Assembly: GCA_023935145.1 (NCBI GenBank)
Contig: CM043698.1
Coordinates: 22,391,501 to 22,455,500 of the forward strand
Length of the DNA stretch: 64,000 bases
Direction: 5' to 3'
DNA from: Bretschneidera sinensis
Taxonomy: Eukaryota > Streptophyta > Magnoliopsida > Brassicales > Akaniaceae
Shown piece after piece: positions 21,649 through 34,200 of this stretch (position 1 is the stretch's first letter; every line of letters starts with the position of its first letter). A program made the translations under genes and the position numbers. The notes under the pieces are model-generated. The model ran no database searches and had not been told where the DNA came from. It worked only from the letters and a program-made list of their open reading frames with translations.

Positions 21649-24600
21649 ATGCCACCCAGAAACACCACAAAAATAGCCGATAAAGGAGCCCCAACACCGT
21701 GCTCTGCCCCTATTTGAGACAGCACCCAAAGTCGGCAATCGAGGCCCAAATTCCCCTCGATGCTCGAACATGCAACCCCTGGGTCAAGCAGACGGCCTCC
21801 CGCCAGAGAACAACATCCTCACCACTCTGGAACCGATTCTCCTGGCTCTGAAAGAGCAGTCGCGCATCCTTAGACTGCACCAGTGACTCAGACTCAGTTC
21901 CAAGAGCTCTCCCGAATGATAACCGACCTGGCGGCCCAAGTATGAGGCGGAGGACGACAACCTTCTTTTTTTCCTCACCAAGCTCCCGAACAAGTGAAAT
22001 CTTCTGGTAGCGAAGATCCGACCTACAACCATTCTATTGCCGAGCCGAGCCCTCGCTACCCTATGGCCGATCCAAAGAAAGCTCATCCTCCAAGAGCAAC
22101 CTCAACCTAGACAGGCATTTTGAGAAAATGGAAGAAAAAATAGACAGAGCCCCCAAGCATAGAAGCCACAATATCTTGGATGAGCTTAGTATCCAAGACC
22201 CCCGTTCACAGAGGATGTACTAGAGACATCACTCCCACCCAATTTCAGAATGCCACAAATCAGGATGTACGACGGTTCGGTAAATCCTCTAGACCATTTG
22301 CAGCATTACAAGACGACCATGATGCTGCATCGACATTCTGACCCTATTATGTGTTGCGTCTTTCCTTTAACACTTGAGAGGGCTACGGGTACATGGTATT
22401 CGTGTCTGAAGCCGAGAAGCATCGGCAACTTTAGAGAGCTCAGTTACGCCTTCGCCTCTCACTTCCTTAACAGTAAGGAGTCGAAGAAGATCTCAGAAAG
22501 TCTGTTCAATATTGTCCAACACTGGGGAGAGAGGCTTCGAGCTTACATATTCAGGTTCAATACGGTTGCATGGGAAATCTCAGACCTCGATCCGAATGTC
22601 AAGATACTAGCATTCAAGAACTGGCTGAGGTCCGGGATCTTCAGTTCCAAGCTTGCAGACGCCCACCTAAAGACATGAGCGAAATCCTGGCCTAGGCTGA
22701 GAAGTATATGCTAGCAAAAGATGATCAAGCCTTCAGAAGGGAAAGAGAATGAGAAATGGAGAAAAAGAAAAAAGACTTCAACCCTCAGAGAGGAGCAATC
22801 AAGAGAGCCCACCAAGAAAACATGTGTAAACCCCACCCTCGGCTTGACAGCTTCACTCCCCTCAATGCAACCAGGACCAATGTCCTGATATAGCTTCAAG
22901 ACAGGTCGGACCTCCAGTGGCCACCCAAGACACCATACCTTGACGGGGACCAAAGAAAGTGGTGTTGATTCCACAAGAACCACAGCCACGATACCGAGGA
23001 ATGCCATAGTCTAAAGATGCAAATTGAGGCCCTTATCAACCAAAGGTACCTAAAGGAGTTCACAGGGCCTCAGGAAAAAGAAGCGTCTGCCTGGTATAGG
23101 GAGGACTCCGAACATCCCTATCCCCCACAGCAAAAGCGACGGGACCCTCGAAGAGACCCCAGGCCAGAGCAAGAAGGGCCTAGTCAAAGAAGCCAAGAGG
23201 TGGCGACTACCTCCCAGATCATCAAGATAATCTGCAGAGGTCTAGCTGCCTGAGGTGGTTCGGGGCAGAGCAGTAAAATGTATGCCAGAGTTGTGGCTTC
23301 CGTCAGCGACTCCCACAAGCGAAGAAAGTCAAGTATAATGAACTCTTTCACGGATGATGACTTAGAAGGAATATGGATTCCACATGACGACGCGATTGTA
23401 ATCTCTTTCCTAGTGGCCAACTATGAAGTAAGGCATATTCTGGTTGACAACGGAAGCTCGGCGGACATCCTATTCTATAATGCCTTCTAGCGCATTGAGC
23501 TAGCAGATGAGCGCCTAGAGTCTGCCCCGGCCCCTCTTTACGGTTTCGGTGGAACCCCTGTGTTTGCCGAAGAAAGTATAGTCTTCCCTGTTACAGCGGG
23601 AACAGCACCGCGAACAACCACCATTCAAACCACCTTCTTGGTAGTGAAGCAACCATCCTCTTACAACATGATCATCGGCCGACCCACCCTCAACAAGCTG
23701 AAAGCGGTTGTCTCTACTTATCATTTGAAAGTCAAGTTCCCCACCAATGAAAGAGTAAGAGTGGTCAGATGGGATCAGCGAGCCTCTTGATCCTGCTACC
23801 TAAATGCCATCAAAGAAGGGAAAAAGATTGAAGCCCGTCCCTCGAAGTAGAATACCTCAGGGACGAGATAAAAACTCCGAGGGGGCAGCCCATGGAAGAG
23901 CGGACTTCGGCCCCCCTTGGAGAGGACCCCTCCCGGACTATCCAGATTGGATCAAATCTCTCCAAAAACCACAGGGAGGAGCTCCTCTCCCTCCTCAAGA
24001 AGAAACAGGACTTGTTCCCCTGGTTTACATCAGACATGCCTGGAATCGACCCCATAACTATTGAGCACCACTTGAACATAAATCCAAAACACAGGCCAGT
24101 CATTAAAAAAAAAAGAACTTTCGCCCTGGAATGGTAGGCCGCCATCAAGACCGAGGTGAGAAAGTTGCTCGAAACCAACTTCATCCGAGAGGCAAAATAC
24201 CCTGAATGGTTGTCCAACGTGGTGATGGTTTGAAAGGCCAATGGTAAGTAGCAGATCTGCATCGATTTCACTAATCTGAACAAAGCTTGTCCAAAAGACT
24301 GCTTACACCCACCTCGAATCGACCAACTAGTAGATGCCACTTCAGGATATGAACTTCTCTCCTTTATGGATGCATACTCCGGCTACAACCAGATCTTTAT
24401 ACACTAGCCCAACCAAGACAAGACCGCCTTTGTCACCGACCAGGGACTATACTGCTATAAAGTCATGCCCTTCGGGCTAAAAAACGCCAGTGTAACCTAT
24501 CAAATATTGGTAACAAGATCTTCAGGGAACAGATCGGATAAAACATAGAAGTCTACATAAATGACATTTTAGTCAAAAGTGCCAAGGCACGAGACCACCA

Positions 24601-27101
24601 TTCCGACTTAAAAGAAGCATTTAGGGTGTTGTGTAGCCACAAGATGAGGTTGAACCTGGCGAAGTGTGCATTCGGAGTGACAGAAGGGAAGTTCTTGAGA
24701 TTCATAGTCGCTCAAAAAGGAATATAAGCTAATTCAGAAAAGATAAAAGTCTTCCTTGATATGGCCCTTTCTAAGACTGTGAAGGAATTACAGCAGATCA
24801 CTAGACGAATAGCTGCTTTAAATCGTTTCATGTCCAAATCCACGGAAAGATGCCTTCCCTTCTTCAAAGCCATCAGAAAGGCCAGAGATTTTGCCTGGAC
24901 AGAAGACTGTCAGGTAGTATTTGAAGAACTGAAGAAGTACCTAAGCTCGCCCCCGCTCTTAACCAAGCCACTCCCAAGTGAGGAGCTGTTCTTGTACCTA
25001 TCAGCAGGACAAAACACCGTGGCTTCCCTCTTAATCTGAGAAGAAGAAGGCATTCAAAAGCCCATCTACTACGTTAGCAAGACCCTCTACGAAACAAAAA
25101 CAAGGTATCCTCCAATAGAAAATGTGGCATTCGCCCTCATAGTAGCTGCAAGGAAACTTTGGTCATATTTCTAAGCGTACACTATCATTCTCCTAACTAA
25201 CCAACCCTTGAGACAAGTCCTGCACAATCTAGATATTTTTGGAAGAATGGTAAAGTGGTCAGTAGAGCTCGGATAGTTTGATTTTCGGTACCAACCCCGC
25301 AAGATGATCAAGGGCTAGGCCCTAGCTGACTTTATTGTGGAAATAACACTCCCATAGATCTAAATGAAGGAACATGGTTAGTGTCAGACGAGCCACCTCC
25401 AAGATGGACCCTCCATGTAGATGGATCCTCAAACACCACGGGAAGTGAAGCAGGGCTCATTCTCTGTAATTCGGATAGTTTTTTAAACAAGTACGCCTTG
25501 AGATTTGAATTCAAGACCTCCAACAACGAGGCTGAGTACGAAGCCCTGCTCTCAGGTCTGAAATTAGCAAAAGCATTAGTTGCCGAAGTTCTGGAAGTGT
25601 ACAGTGATTCACAGCTGGTGGCGAGTCAAGTAACAGGGGAATTCGAGGCTAGGGGAAAAAAAATCATCATATACCTTGAGAAGGCAAAGGAGCTCGCCGC
25701 AAGGTTCAAAACTTTCCGAATAACACACGTACCGCGAACAGAGAACTCTAAAGTGGACACCTTAGCCCGGCTGGCCTCATCCCGGTACCTTGAGCCAACT
25801 CAAGTCGTGTACTTAGAGACCCTCTCCATCCAAAGCAAAGACGAAACTTCGATCCTGCCAGTAGTAGAGAAAGAAACATGGATGGACCAAATCCTTCAGT
25901 ACTTGAAAAATGGGGAAGTCCCCTAGCAGAAAAACGAAGCAAGGAAGCTAATCTACCGCGCCTCTCGATACATGGTCATAGACAGCTAACTATATAAAAA
26001 AGCTCTAACCATGCCCTACTTGAGGTGTCTCAACTCGATCGAAGCTGACTACTCTCTTCGAGAAATCCACGGGGGGATACGTGGAAATCACTTAGGGGCC
26101 CGAGCCTTAGCCTTCAAGGTTGTCCAACAAGGGTATTACTAGTCCAAAATGAAAGAGGATGCGGCAAATTTGGTCAGAAAATACAAAAACTACCAACAGT
26201 ACTCTCTTATGTCGCATCAACTAGCTAACCCCCTCACTTCGATCACTAGTCATCTCCCCTTCTCTATGTGGGGAATGGACATCCTTGGCCCATTCACCAT
26301 GACCTCCGGATAAAAAAAGCATTTCATTGTGGCTATCGATTACTTCACCAAGTGGGTCAAAACAGAGCCACTGGCCAACATCTCGGATCATCAGACCTGA
26401 AAACTTCGTGTAGAAGTCGATTCGGTATACCTCAAGTGTTGATCAAAGACAACGGAAAGCAATTCAATAGTTCATAGTTTAAAATGTTCTGTGAAGATCT
26501 CCACATCGATCATCGATTCTCATCCGTCGGATATCTGCAAGCTAATGACCAGGCTGAAGTAACCAACAGAACACTTCTCCAAGGTATTAAGAAGAGGCTC
26601 GACGAAGCAGATAAGTAATGGGCTGATCAACTCTCCAATGTCCTTTGGGCATATCGAACGACTGTTCGTACTCCAACAGGGGAAACCCCGTTCTTCATAA
26701 TGTACGGTTCGGAAGCCGTCATTCCCCTCGAAGTCGAAATACTATTAATGTGCGTGTAACACTTCGAACCAAGTAACAATGAGAAAGACTTACGAATGAA
26801 CGCCGACTAAGTTAAAGAAACCCGGGATAAAGCCCAGATCTGCTTATCTGCATATCAACATAGGATAGCCCAGTATTACAATTCCCAAGTTCGAAACAGG
26901 AACTTCAAACTGCACAATCCCGTCCTCCAAAAAAGTGAAGTATCTCGTCCTCCAAAAACGAGAAAACTCGTTCCTAATTGGGAAGGACCGTACAGGCTCC
27001 GAAAAGTCTACCGAGTTAGCACCTTCGAACTTGAGGAGTTAGATGGGAAGCCCATTCCGCGAACTTGGAACGCGGAAAATCTCCGTAAATTCTATCATTA
27101 A
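21649..27101 (+). pseudogene. Gypsy gag-pol (protease, RT, dual RNase H, integrase), broken
   Basis: Gag starts at ATG 21649 (MPPRNTTK) and has a retrotransposon Gag domain at 22250-22680 (YDGSVNPLDHLQHYKTTM). Protease: ILVDNGSSADILF at about 23440-23475. RT: CIDFTNLNKACPKD, SGYELLSFMDAYSGYNQI, VMPFGLKNA and the catalytic motif at 24554-24565, which reads YIND instead of YIDD, so a metal-binding Asp is lost. An archaeal-type RNase H follows at about 25405-25800 with VDGSSN, NNEAEYEALL, YSDSQLV and VDTLARLAS. Integrase has the HHCC region (about 26050-26210), WGMDILGPF, FGIPQVLIKDNGKQF and AEVTNRTLLQGIKKRL. The end is ENLRKFYH and a TAA at 27099-27101. At least a dozen stops interrupt it. Confidence 0.92.
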
Positions 27102-27242
27102 CAGGAAATATAAAAAATGAGAAACGAAGAAATGAGAAACTCGAATTCATAAAACATTAATTTCATGTAATAAACTTTCGATTACAAAAAACGGGCACTA
27201 TCAACCTCCAGATACAAAAAGAAAACAAAAAGTACGACTATG

Positions 27243-29220
27243 CTAATCCTCCCGAGAAGTCTCATCCTTGGAAGCTTCCTGTGGCTAAGCGCCAGCAGTA
27301 TCCTCAACGTCCCTACTGGTAACAGTAGCATCCTCCTCTGAGGAGGACTTAACCTCGAGGCTAGAAAAGTTAGCCTCTCGAAAGACGGCCTCGGCCTTCC
27401 TCTTTGCCTCTTTGAAGCCTTCAAGGAACTGACCCCCGACCTCCTCCATCAAGGCTTTCTTCTCTTCTGTCTCCTTACACAAGGCCTTAGCCGCCTCTGC
27501 CCGAGCCATATACATATCCCTCTCCACCCTAAGGGCGTCTTCAGCTCGGCTCCTATGATCCCGCTCTATAACAGCATTCTCATTGGCTCTCTCGGCTGCC
27601 TTGAGAGAGGAGGACAGTGCCCAGACAAGCTCCTAGGTCTTGTCAAGCTTCTTCTCAGCCTTCGCCAAGCGCTTGGCCATATCTGCACTGCGCTGAGCAA
27701 GAACACCAATGAGGACCCCAGTCTGAAACAAGCATAGGATGCATTGTAAAAAACAGTTAGGAAATTTGAAAAACTAAGAAACTAAAGAGGGAAGGATCGT
27801 ACCTGGGATGTCATGGCCTCTACGGCTGCGCACAGCCCCTCAAAGGGCTTCCAGGAGAGCTCCACTATGTCATGGGGAGGGATCCCTATGACAAAATGCT
27901 CTCCGGTGACTCTCGGGTGCACGAACACCGAGTCATCCACCTTCAGTGCCCACCGAGGCATGAAGGAGGCAGCTACTCCAGATCCCTCTATGGAAGAGGA
28001 TTGGCCCTGAGGAGGAGTGGGCGCATCAGGAGTAGTCCGCACTTCTTGGGTGGGAGGCCTCGGAGGGCTCTCTATTGCAATAGGTACCGGGGTTAGAGCT
28101 TGGGCCTTCTTCTTCTGCTGCTGATTTGAAACCGAGCCACTCCATTCCGAGGTCCGTTTTCTCTCCTTGGCCATACGCTTGGCCCTCTCCCTTGCCTGCG
28201 CGGCCATCTTTATCTCTGCACAAAGGACGAACATTAGTGACTTAAAGAAAACAAACGAACAAATAAAAACTAAGTGCTTAAGGTTACCATGCACTAAGTT
28301 CACTAGGAGGTTAGGAAGGCAGAGGCCGCACCTATGAAGCTCCTCGTTATCACCAAGGACCTCGGCATCTAAAGGCGCGGCTAGCATTACCTTCAACATC
28401 TCCTGCTCTCGGTGCAGAAGGTGTGACTTCTTGCATTTGCCAGCACGATCTAAACTCTAACTGAGGGGGATGTTGAAGCTTTTAGTGCTCATGATGAAGA
28501 AGAATGACCTTTTCCACTTCTTTATAGAGGATGGTTTCTTCTTCAACATGCTCTTCCTAGCCCTCGAGCTCACCACCACCCACCCAGTCTGCCCGAGCTT
28601 GGCTATCTAGAAATGGGCTTTGAACACGTTAAGGTTCATGACCCAGCCCACTTCCTAGCACACGGTTATAAAAGCTGGGATCAACCGCACTGAATTGGGA
28701 ACCAGCTGGCTCAATGCGATACCAAAGTACCTGAGCACCAAGTAAAAGAACTGGTGGAGAGGTAACCTAAGCCCAGCCTTCATGTGCTGTTCGTAAACAT
28801 ACAGCACATAAGGCGTGCGGCTCAGAAGGGCATCACAAGCCTTTTCTCCACCCTCTGGTGCCCGAAGAGCATATTTCAGGGGATCTTATACGTCATCCTC
28901 ATCCCCGGAAGCTTCACCTCCCCCACCACACTCGAAATGGAGTTTGCCTCAAACATCCATTCTTGCCTCTCCGTCGCTGAGGCATCTTCCTTTATTTTGG
29001 CTAGCGCGCTGTCAACTTTATCCTCCTCCCCAAAAGTTTCCTCTCCCTCCTCATCCTCTCTTACATCATCTCCCTCTGGGAGGAAGGGTACCAGAGCGAG
29101 GGCACCCTCCCGAGAAACAATCTCCAAGGAGGAGACATCCTCACTAGAGGAAACGCCCATGGCCTCCTCTAACTCCCTTGACAAATCTCTGCTAATCTCA
29201 CTATCGCTATGCTTAGACAT
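27243..29220 (-). pseudogene. Antisense gene of the Gypsy element (Transposase_28-like, spliced)
   Basis: A minus-strand gene lies between integrase and the 3' LTR. It starts MSKHSDSEISRDL at 29220 with a Ser/Glu-rich acidic N-terminus. The middle (about 28890-28440) has a conserved-looking domain with LPLHQFFYLVLRYFGIALSQ, PNSVRLIPAFITVC, TLN-like MNLNVFKAHF and GWVVVSSRA. This matches my memory of the 'putative gypsy type transposon' domain (Pfam Transposase_28), but no search was run. After a basic segment (AQARERAKRMAKERKR) comes a Pro-rich linker and a C-terminal coiled coil rich in Ala/Glu/Lys (27287-27720). Two GT-AG introns fit: 28216-28287 (72 bp) and 27723-27802 (80 bp). Stops (for example two TAGs in the domain) and frameshifts make it a pseudogene. 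Its role in the element is unknown. Confidence 0.75.
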
Positions 29221-29580
29221 TGTATGAAGAAGTAAAATGACTCACCAAAATAAGGCACAGAGGTTGTGTATAGCTTCAATCCCTCACTACGCCGAGCGCT
29301 CTCAATGTTTTTTTCAAACTCCGAGTGCTCTCAAAATTTATTCTTTCAAAAATGCAAGTGAGGAGAAGAGAGGAAGATACTCTTCATATAGAGGTCGCGA
29401 CAACAGGAACGAAGAACATTAAATCACCCTCCAACTGAAAAAACGTGACCTTTGATGTCACCCATGCACCGTCCACTCTCCCCAAGGTGCCAGCTGTCAT
29501 AAAAGCACAACCCTTCCCGTACCCCATGCGTCGCCATACAAAAAACAACTGTCATCTCAAATTTAATGAGAATTTAAAAA

Positions 29581-29660
29581 GCCCATGGGCCAAGAAAAGA
29601 GAGCTCATGGGCCCAAGAAAAAGAAGAACCCATGGGCCCAAAGTAAGAAAGCCCATGAAA
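29581..29660. repeat. Minisatellite of CCCATGGGCC palindromes
   Basis: Three to four degenerate units of about 25-30 bp contain GCCCATGGGCCAAGAAA or close variants. Each is centred on a GCCCATGGGC-type palindrome separated by purine-rich spacers. It sits in the Gypsy 3' non-coding region. Confidence 0.8.
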
Positions 29661-29691
29661 GAAGAGGACCAAAAACGACCAAGAATCTCCA

Positions 29692-30082
29692 AGTCCGAGC
29701 ATATGAGCTGCTTGTCATACGCTCGGCCAAGATCTCCAAGTCCAAGCGTATGAGCTGTTTATCATACGCTCGGCCAAGAATCTCCAAGTTTAAGCATATG
29801 AGCTACATATCATAAGCTCGGCCAAGAATTTCCAAGTCCGAGCATATAAGCTGCTTGTCATATGCTCGGCTTAAAATTTCCAAAGACCGAGCGTTTGAAC
29901 TGTTCTTCAAATGCTCGGCCTAAGGTCCCCAAGACCTAGCGTTTGAACTACTCCTCAAACGCTAGGCCCAGATTCGCCAAGACTGAGCGTTTGAGCTACT
30001 CCTTAAACGTTCAACCCAGATTAGCCAAGACCGAGTGTTTGAACTGCTCCTCAAACGTTGGGCCCAGATTCTCCAAAACCAG
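29692..30082. repeat. Tandem array of eight ~48-bp hairpin units
   Basis: Eight head-to-tail units of 47-49 bp each hold an inverted repeat of the form CCGAGCNNNNGA / TCNNNNGCTCGG around a 6-8 nt loop, then a spacer ending TCTCCAAG or similar. Units 1-4 use CATATGA/TCATATG-type stems and units 5-8 use CGTTTGA/TCAAACG-type stems. The array lies about 140 bp before the polypurine tract. Tat-lineage elements are known to carry hypervariable tandem repeats in this region. Confidence 0.9.
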
Positions 30083-30206
30083 AAGCTACACTCATTCTGA
30101 GTCCAAAGCCATAAACTATCTGCTTCCTAAATGTCCCAAGTAAAAGCGCTCGGCCACGGCACGAACATCACATCCTATTTCCTCGAGGCACACGAGTACC
30201 TGAGGA

Positions 30207-30219
30207 AGTAGAGGGCCTA
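30207..30219 (+). other. Gypsy polypurine tract
   Basis: The purine-rich AGTAGAGGG stretch directly precedes the 3' LTR. Confidence 0.65.
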
Positions 30220-30753
30220 TGATGGAACCCACAAAACCCTCATCCAATAGGATGTCAACACGTAGGGTCAAGCTTCACCAATGGGAGGATGACACGTGTC
30301 CAGCCTCTGCAGCATGACAGGGCACACGAGGAATAAGTAAATCACGCAATCGCCACATCTAAGCGTGATTAGCGGGCCTAACCTTCTCTGAAATACGCAA
30401 CTCTCTGAGCACGCGATCGAGACTTGACGTCAGAAGCCCAGGATCACAGGGACGAGGCCATCCCTCCACCACGTGGCCAACCTCCACTCGAAATACTATA
30501 AAAGGCTCAAGGTATGTAAGTTCTGGACATGTTTTTCCTCATTTCAAAAGAACACATAGAAAGTCCGCGCTAATCTATTTAAAAATTAACCCTCAGCCTC
30601 ATCCTAACTAGAGCGCCCTCGGAGGTCTTCCCTTCCCTTCCTTTCCTTCCGAGGTTCCTTTAGTTCACCTCCGTTCACTTGTGCAGGCCCGAGGAGTCAA
30701 CCTGGATCCTTAAAAACCAACGCCACGTCAGCAACCATTTTTCGGCAACAACA
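30220..30753 (+). repeat. Gypsy 3' LTR
   Basis: The 534-bp LTR runs from TGATGGAACCCACA to CGGCAACAACA with the same TATAAAAGG box. I count roughly 50 differences from the 5' LTR plus indels of 1 and about 10 bp. Confidence 0.95.
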
Positions 30754-30758
30754 ATAAC

Positions 30759-31258
30759 ATATATATTAGTAGATGATTTGATTTGATTAAGTTTTTAATA
30801 AACTTTAAAAATTAATTTTAACATAAAATTAATTTTAAATTGAATCCAAATATCATCTATATAATCAACATATCTAGCTCCGGTGCTACGAGCAATTTTC
30901 AACCGCGAAAAGGGAGAGGAATGTTGAATATTTTCTCTCCAAATATCAGACTAACATAATTGTTGCTTGAGTGATGATCCCTCAAACAGGAAATTGGTAT
31001 AATTGTTGGCCCCTCACAAATCAACCTTCACTTTTTAGTATATATATTTTTTCTTTCTTCTTTAATATATTTATTTTTATCTAATTCTTTTTTTCCTTTT
31101 TCTTTTTATTTATACATATATGGATCCAAAAATAAGTATAAATGAGGGAAAAGCTATAAAAGATATATATTTATAATTTAAGAGAAAATATAAAGAAAAT
31201 TTTACAAACTCCCAAAAAAATTCAAAGATCCTTGAGACTTCAGCGGGGGCACCTGACC

Positions 31259-31290
<32 letters not shown>

Positions 31291-34200
31291 TAAATTCTCT
31301 CTCCCCTTTAGCTCAAAAACAATTACAAAGAATCAACGCCCATGTGTGGTAAATTTCAATGAAAGATTAGCCGTGGATTTTGAGGGAATGATCGATCAAT
31401 GGACGAAAATGATTTATATAGTGTTGATTTCAGCTAAGTGTCATCGGAGGATGACATATTTATAAAATCAGCAGTGTGATCGAAATCAAATTTCTTTGGA
31501 CGGTGTGTGGTTAATCTCGACGTGGAATTGCAGCAAAACTTCTCCAGTGAGTACTAGATCAGTGACTTTTGATTCCGACAGTGCCAATGATGAATCTTGA
31601 CGTTCACCCGTTCACAGAAAATCACAATAAATCTCCAATGGGTTAAGAAAATCAATATATTTTATTAAATTATCATTTTGCCATTGTATTTCGTTTTGAC
31701 AAAACTTAATAGCTGAGGACTTTTTTATCCAAATAATTGTGAGCGCAATGCTAAATCATATTTGAAGCTGGTAAGTTAGCATTTTCTGTTGGTATATGTG
31801 TATGCGCACGTGTCTGAATGCGCTCTTAAATTTGAGCTATATTTTTAAATTCTAATTATAATGCTAAATAGTGAGTACTTGACGGTTTTGTAAGTTTCTA
31901 GGTCACTTTAATTAGCCTCCATTTTGGGTATCTTCCAATAGAGGGATTTTTGAAAAAAAAAACCTAAAGGTTATGATTGGTAAGATAAAAATGTGAGGAA
32001 AAAAAAGTAAAAAAAGAAAATGAAAATAAAAGAGTGATATTTTCTTTGTGTGTTTAGTATAATGAATGAAAATTAGTTTAAAAAAAATAGTTCATTTTAT
32101 TTTTACGATATTCAATCCTCTCAATTTAAGAGAATTAAAAATTATAATTTAAAAAGTAAAAATTAAAAGATACAGTGAATAACACTTTTTTTCTTCCATT
32201 TTTTTTTTCTATCTATCATAATCTAAATATCTTGCAAAAGATTCGTAATAAAAAAAACTGAGGATGGAATGAGTTTATCCTTGTAAGAAGAAGAGAGAGA
32301 ATAAGAGGAAAATGAGCAGTGAAAAATCAAGAAAAAAAAAAAAGGCACCCATACAACTCCTTGTATAAATAGTGTAGAGAACTTTGGAAAACCAAAATGA
32401 ATTTAACTTTAGTTTCTCTCCTGCGCATTTTGGATGTGATCATTCACTATAAAGCCTACACTTATATCATGTGTACGTACACCAGTAATATACTTTTGTC
32501 TTCCATTTGTGCACATGCACACAACCGCACTCTTTCCCAGTGGCGTGATGATCAAATAGTGATTCGTGATACAATCATAAGATTGCACGATTTTAAGTTC
32601 GCGAATTACTGGCATGGGGCCTTGATGTCTACTCCCCAAATCTCGTAAGGTTTAGGCTGACTCGTTAGCCAAAGTCGACCCTCAGTCTACGTTAACCTCT
32701 AGCTACTTTCTCCTTGAATTCCATCATCAAGAGAGTGCCATGGCGGATCTTGAACTGTGCTTTCTAGGAGAACACATATGAAACTAAGTAAACTTTTTTT
32801 CTTATTAAATTGATTTGTAATGGGTGGTCTTATTAGAAAAAAAGTGATTACTATCTTATCATTAAATGGGAAAACCAAATTTAGTGAAAATACAAAAACA
32901 AGAAGTTCAGTTTTTACTAAAACAACCTTTTTGTTTTTCATTTTATCGTTGAACCAAAAATAAATAAATAAATAAATAAATAAAACAAATTTTTTTGGGT
33001 ATACGTTAATATTTGAAAAACAAGAACTAAAAGGGAAAAAAAATTTGAATAAGGTCTTTTATGTTTAAAGTTATCTTTCATGTTAAGTTTAGGCTTTATT
33101 TTACTTAATAGTCATCGAACACTTAATGGATAACTTAAAAAATGATAAATACACTCGAATATTAAAGTATATGAATCTTTAAAATTAAATAAAAAAAATT
33201 ATATGTTTTGATGTTGTAATTTTTATTTATTACAAGTAATTTCTTTAAAATATTAATATTCTAAACATTTTGCTTTAAGGAGGTCACAAGTAAATAAGTA
33301 TAGCAAATTTTGTTGTATTTTACCTTATTCAATATATGAAAATAATGATTATAAAAAAATATGGAAAGAATCTTGAAATTTAAAATTGGTAATGTAAACT
33401 TAAAATCAAATGTGACAAATATTTTATTGATATAAAAAAATTTTACGGCTTCATGACCCTTTTCTCTATTAAGAGATCCACCATTAATGGAGAGGATTCG
33501 TTAGATTTTCAATTAGATAGACTAATGGATTTTATATTAATATTTATAAAATTAAAATTAAAATTTATATATTTTATAAAGTTAATAAAAATATTAAAAT
33601 TTATTGAAAAATTAATTATTATAATTTTATTTTCATATCATTTATATTATCTTAATTAATTACGTATTATTATTTTATTAAATTTTGAAACGCTTCAACA
33701 TTTCATAACATCTTCCCTCGTTAAAACAAAACGTCTCGACATTCTTTTCCTTTCCCTATCTCTATCACAAATTCTTTTCTATTCCTTTTTTTCTTTTCCA
33801 ATTTCTTTGGTAATTGATGTGGTGGGGCAAGAAAGTATCTTTCTGGCTGTTGAGAGGGTAACAAAATGTATGCGAAAATGACACTACCATAAGGGGAGAA
33901 TACATACAGTTTTTCTTTCCTGGTTTTAGCTTTATTGTGATGTGTATATTTACGCTATATCTCTTCTTCACTCCACACCTAACGATATGCGGACACAGAC
34001 ACTCACGTACCTACACCTCTTTTCTTACTGGTCTGCTTCTGCTATCCGAAAGATTCCTCATGACTCAGCGTGTCTTGTTATATCTCAATGTACGAAAAGT
34101 TTTTGCTTAATATAAGTAAATATATAAAAAAATACATGATATGTCGATTTATTTTATTTAAAAAATATTTTTTTTATATTTATTTAAAAATAAAATGAAT

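Larger units (their letters stand above)
21034..30753 (+). mobile_element. Full-length Ty3/Gypsy retrotransposon, Tat-lineage type (inactive)
   Basis: The 9.72-kb element is bounded by LTRs 21034-21569 and 30220-30753 and by the 5-bp duplication ATAAC (21029-21033 and 30754-30758). It has gag, aspartic protease, RT, RNase H, a second archaeal-type RNase H and integrase on the plus strand, then about 3.1 kb of extra sequence before the 3' LTR. That extra region holds a minus-strand gene and two tandem arrays. A second RNase H, a long 3' region with an antisense gene and 3' tandem repeats are hallmarks of the plant Tat lineage. Many stops and frameshifts, plus about 10% LTR divergence by eye, mark an old, dead copy. 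Confidence 0.94.

Noticed and set aside
29692..30082. CRISPR-like array
   Set aside because: The repeats and their spacers are all similar, there are no cas genes, and it lies inside a plant retrotransposon. It is a minisatellite of hairpins.
31232..31465. Gene with a Leu-Ser repeat start
   Set aside because: The repeat is a (CT)n microsatellite translated by chance.
32397..32648. Open stretch of 83 codons
   Set aside because: No domain, no homologue that I recognise, and unconvincing composition. The opposite strand is open as well.
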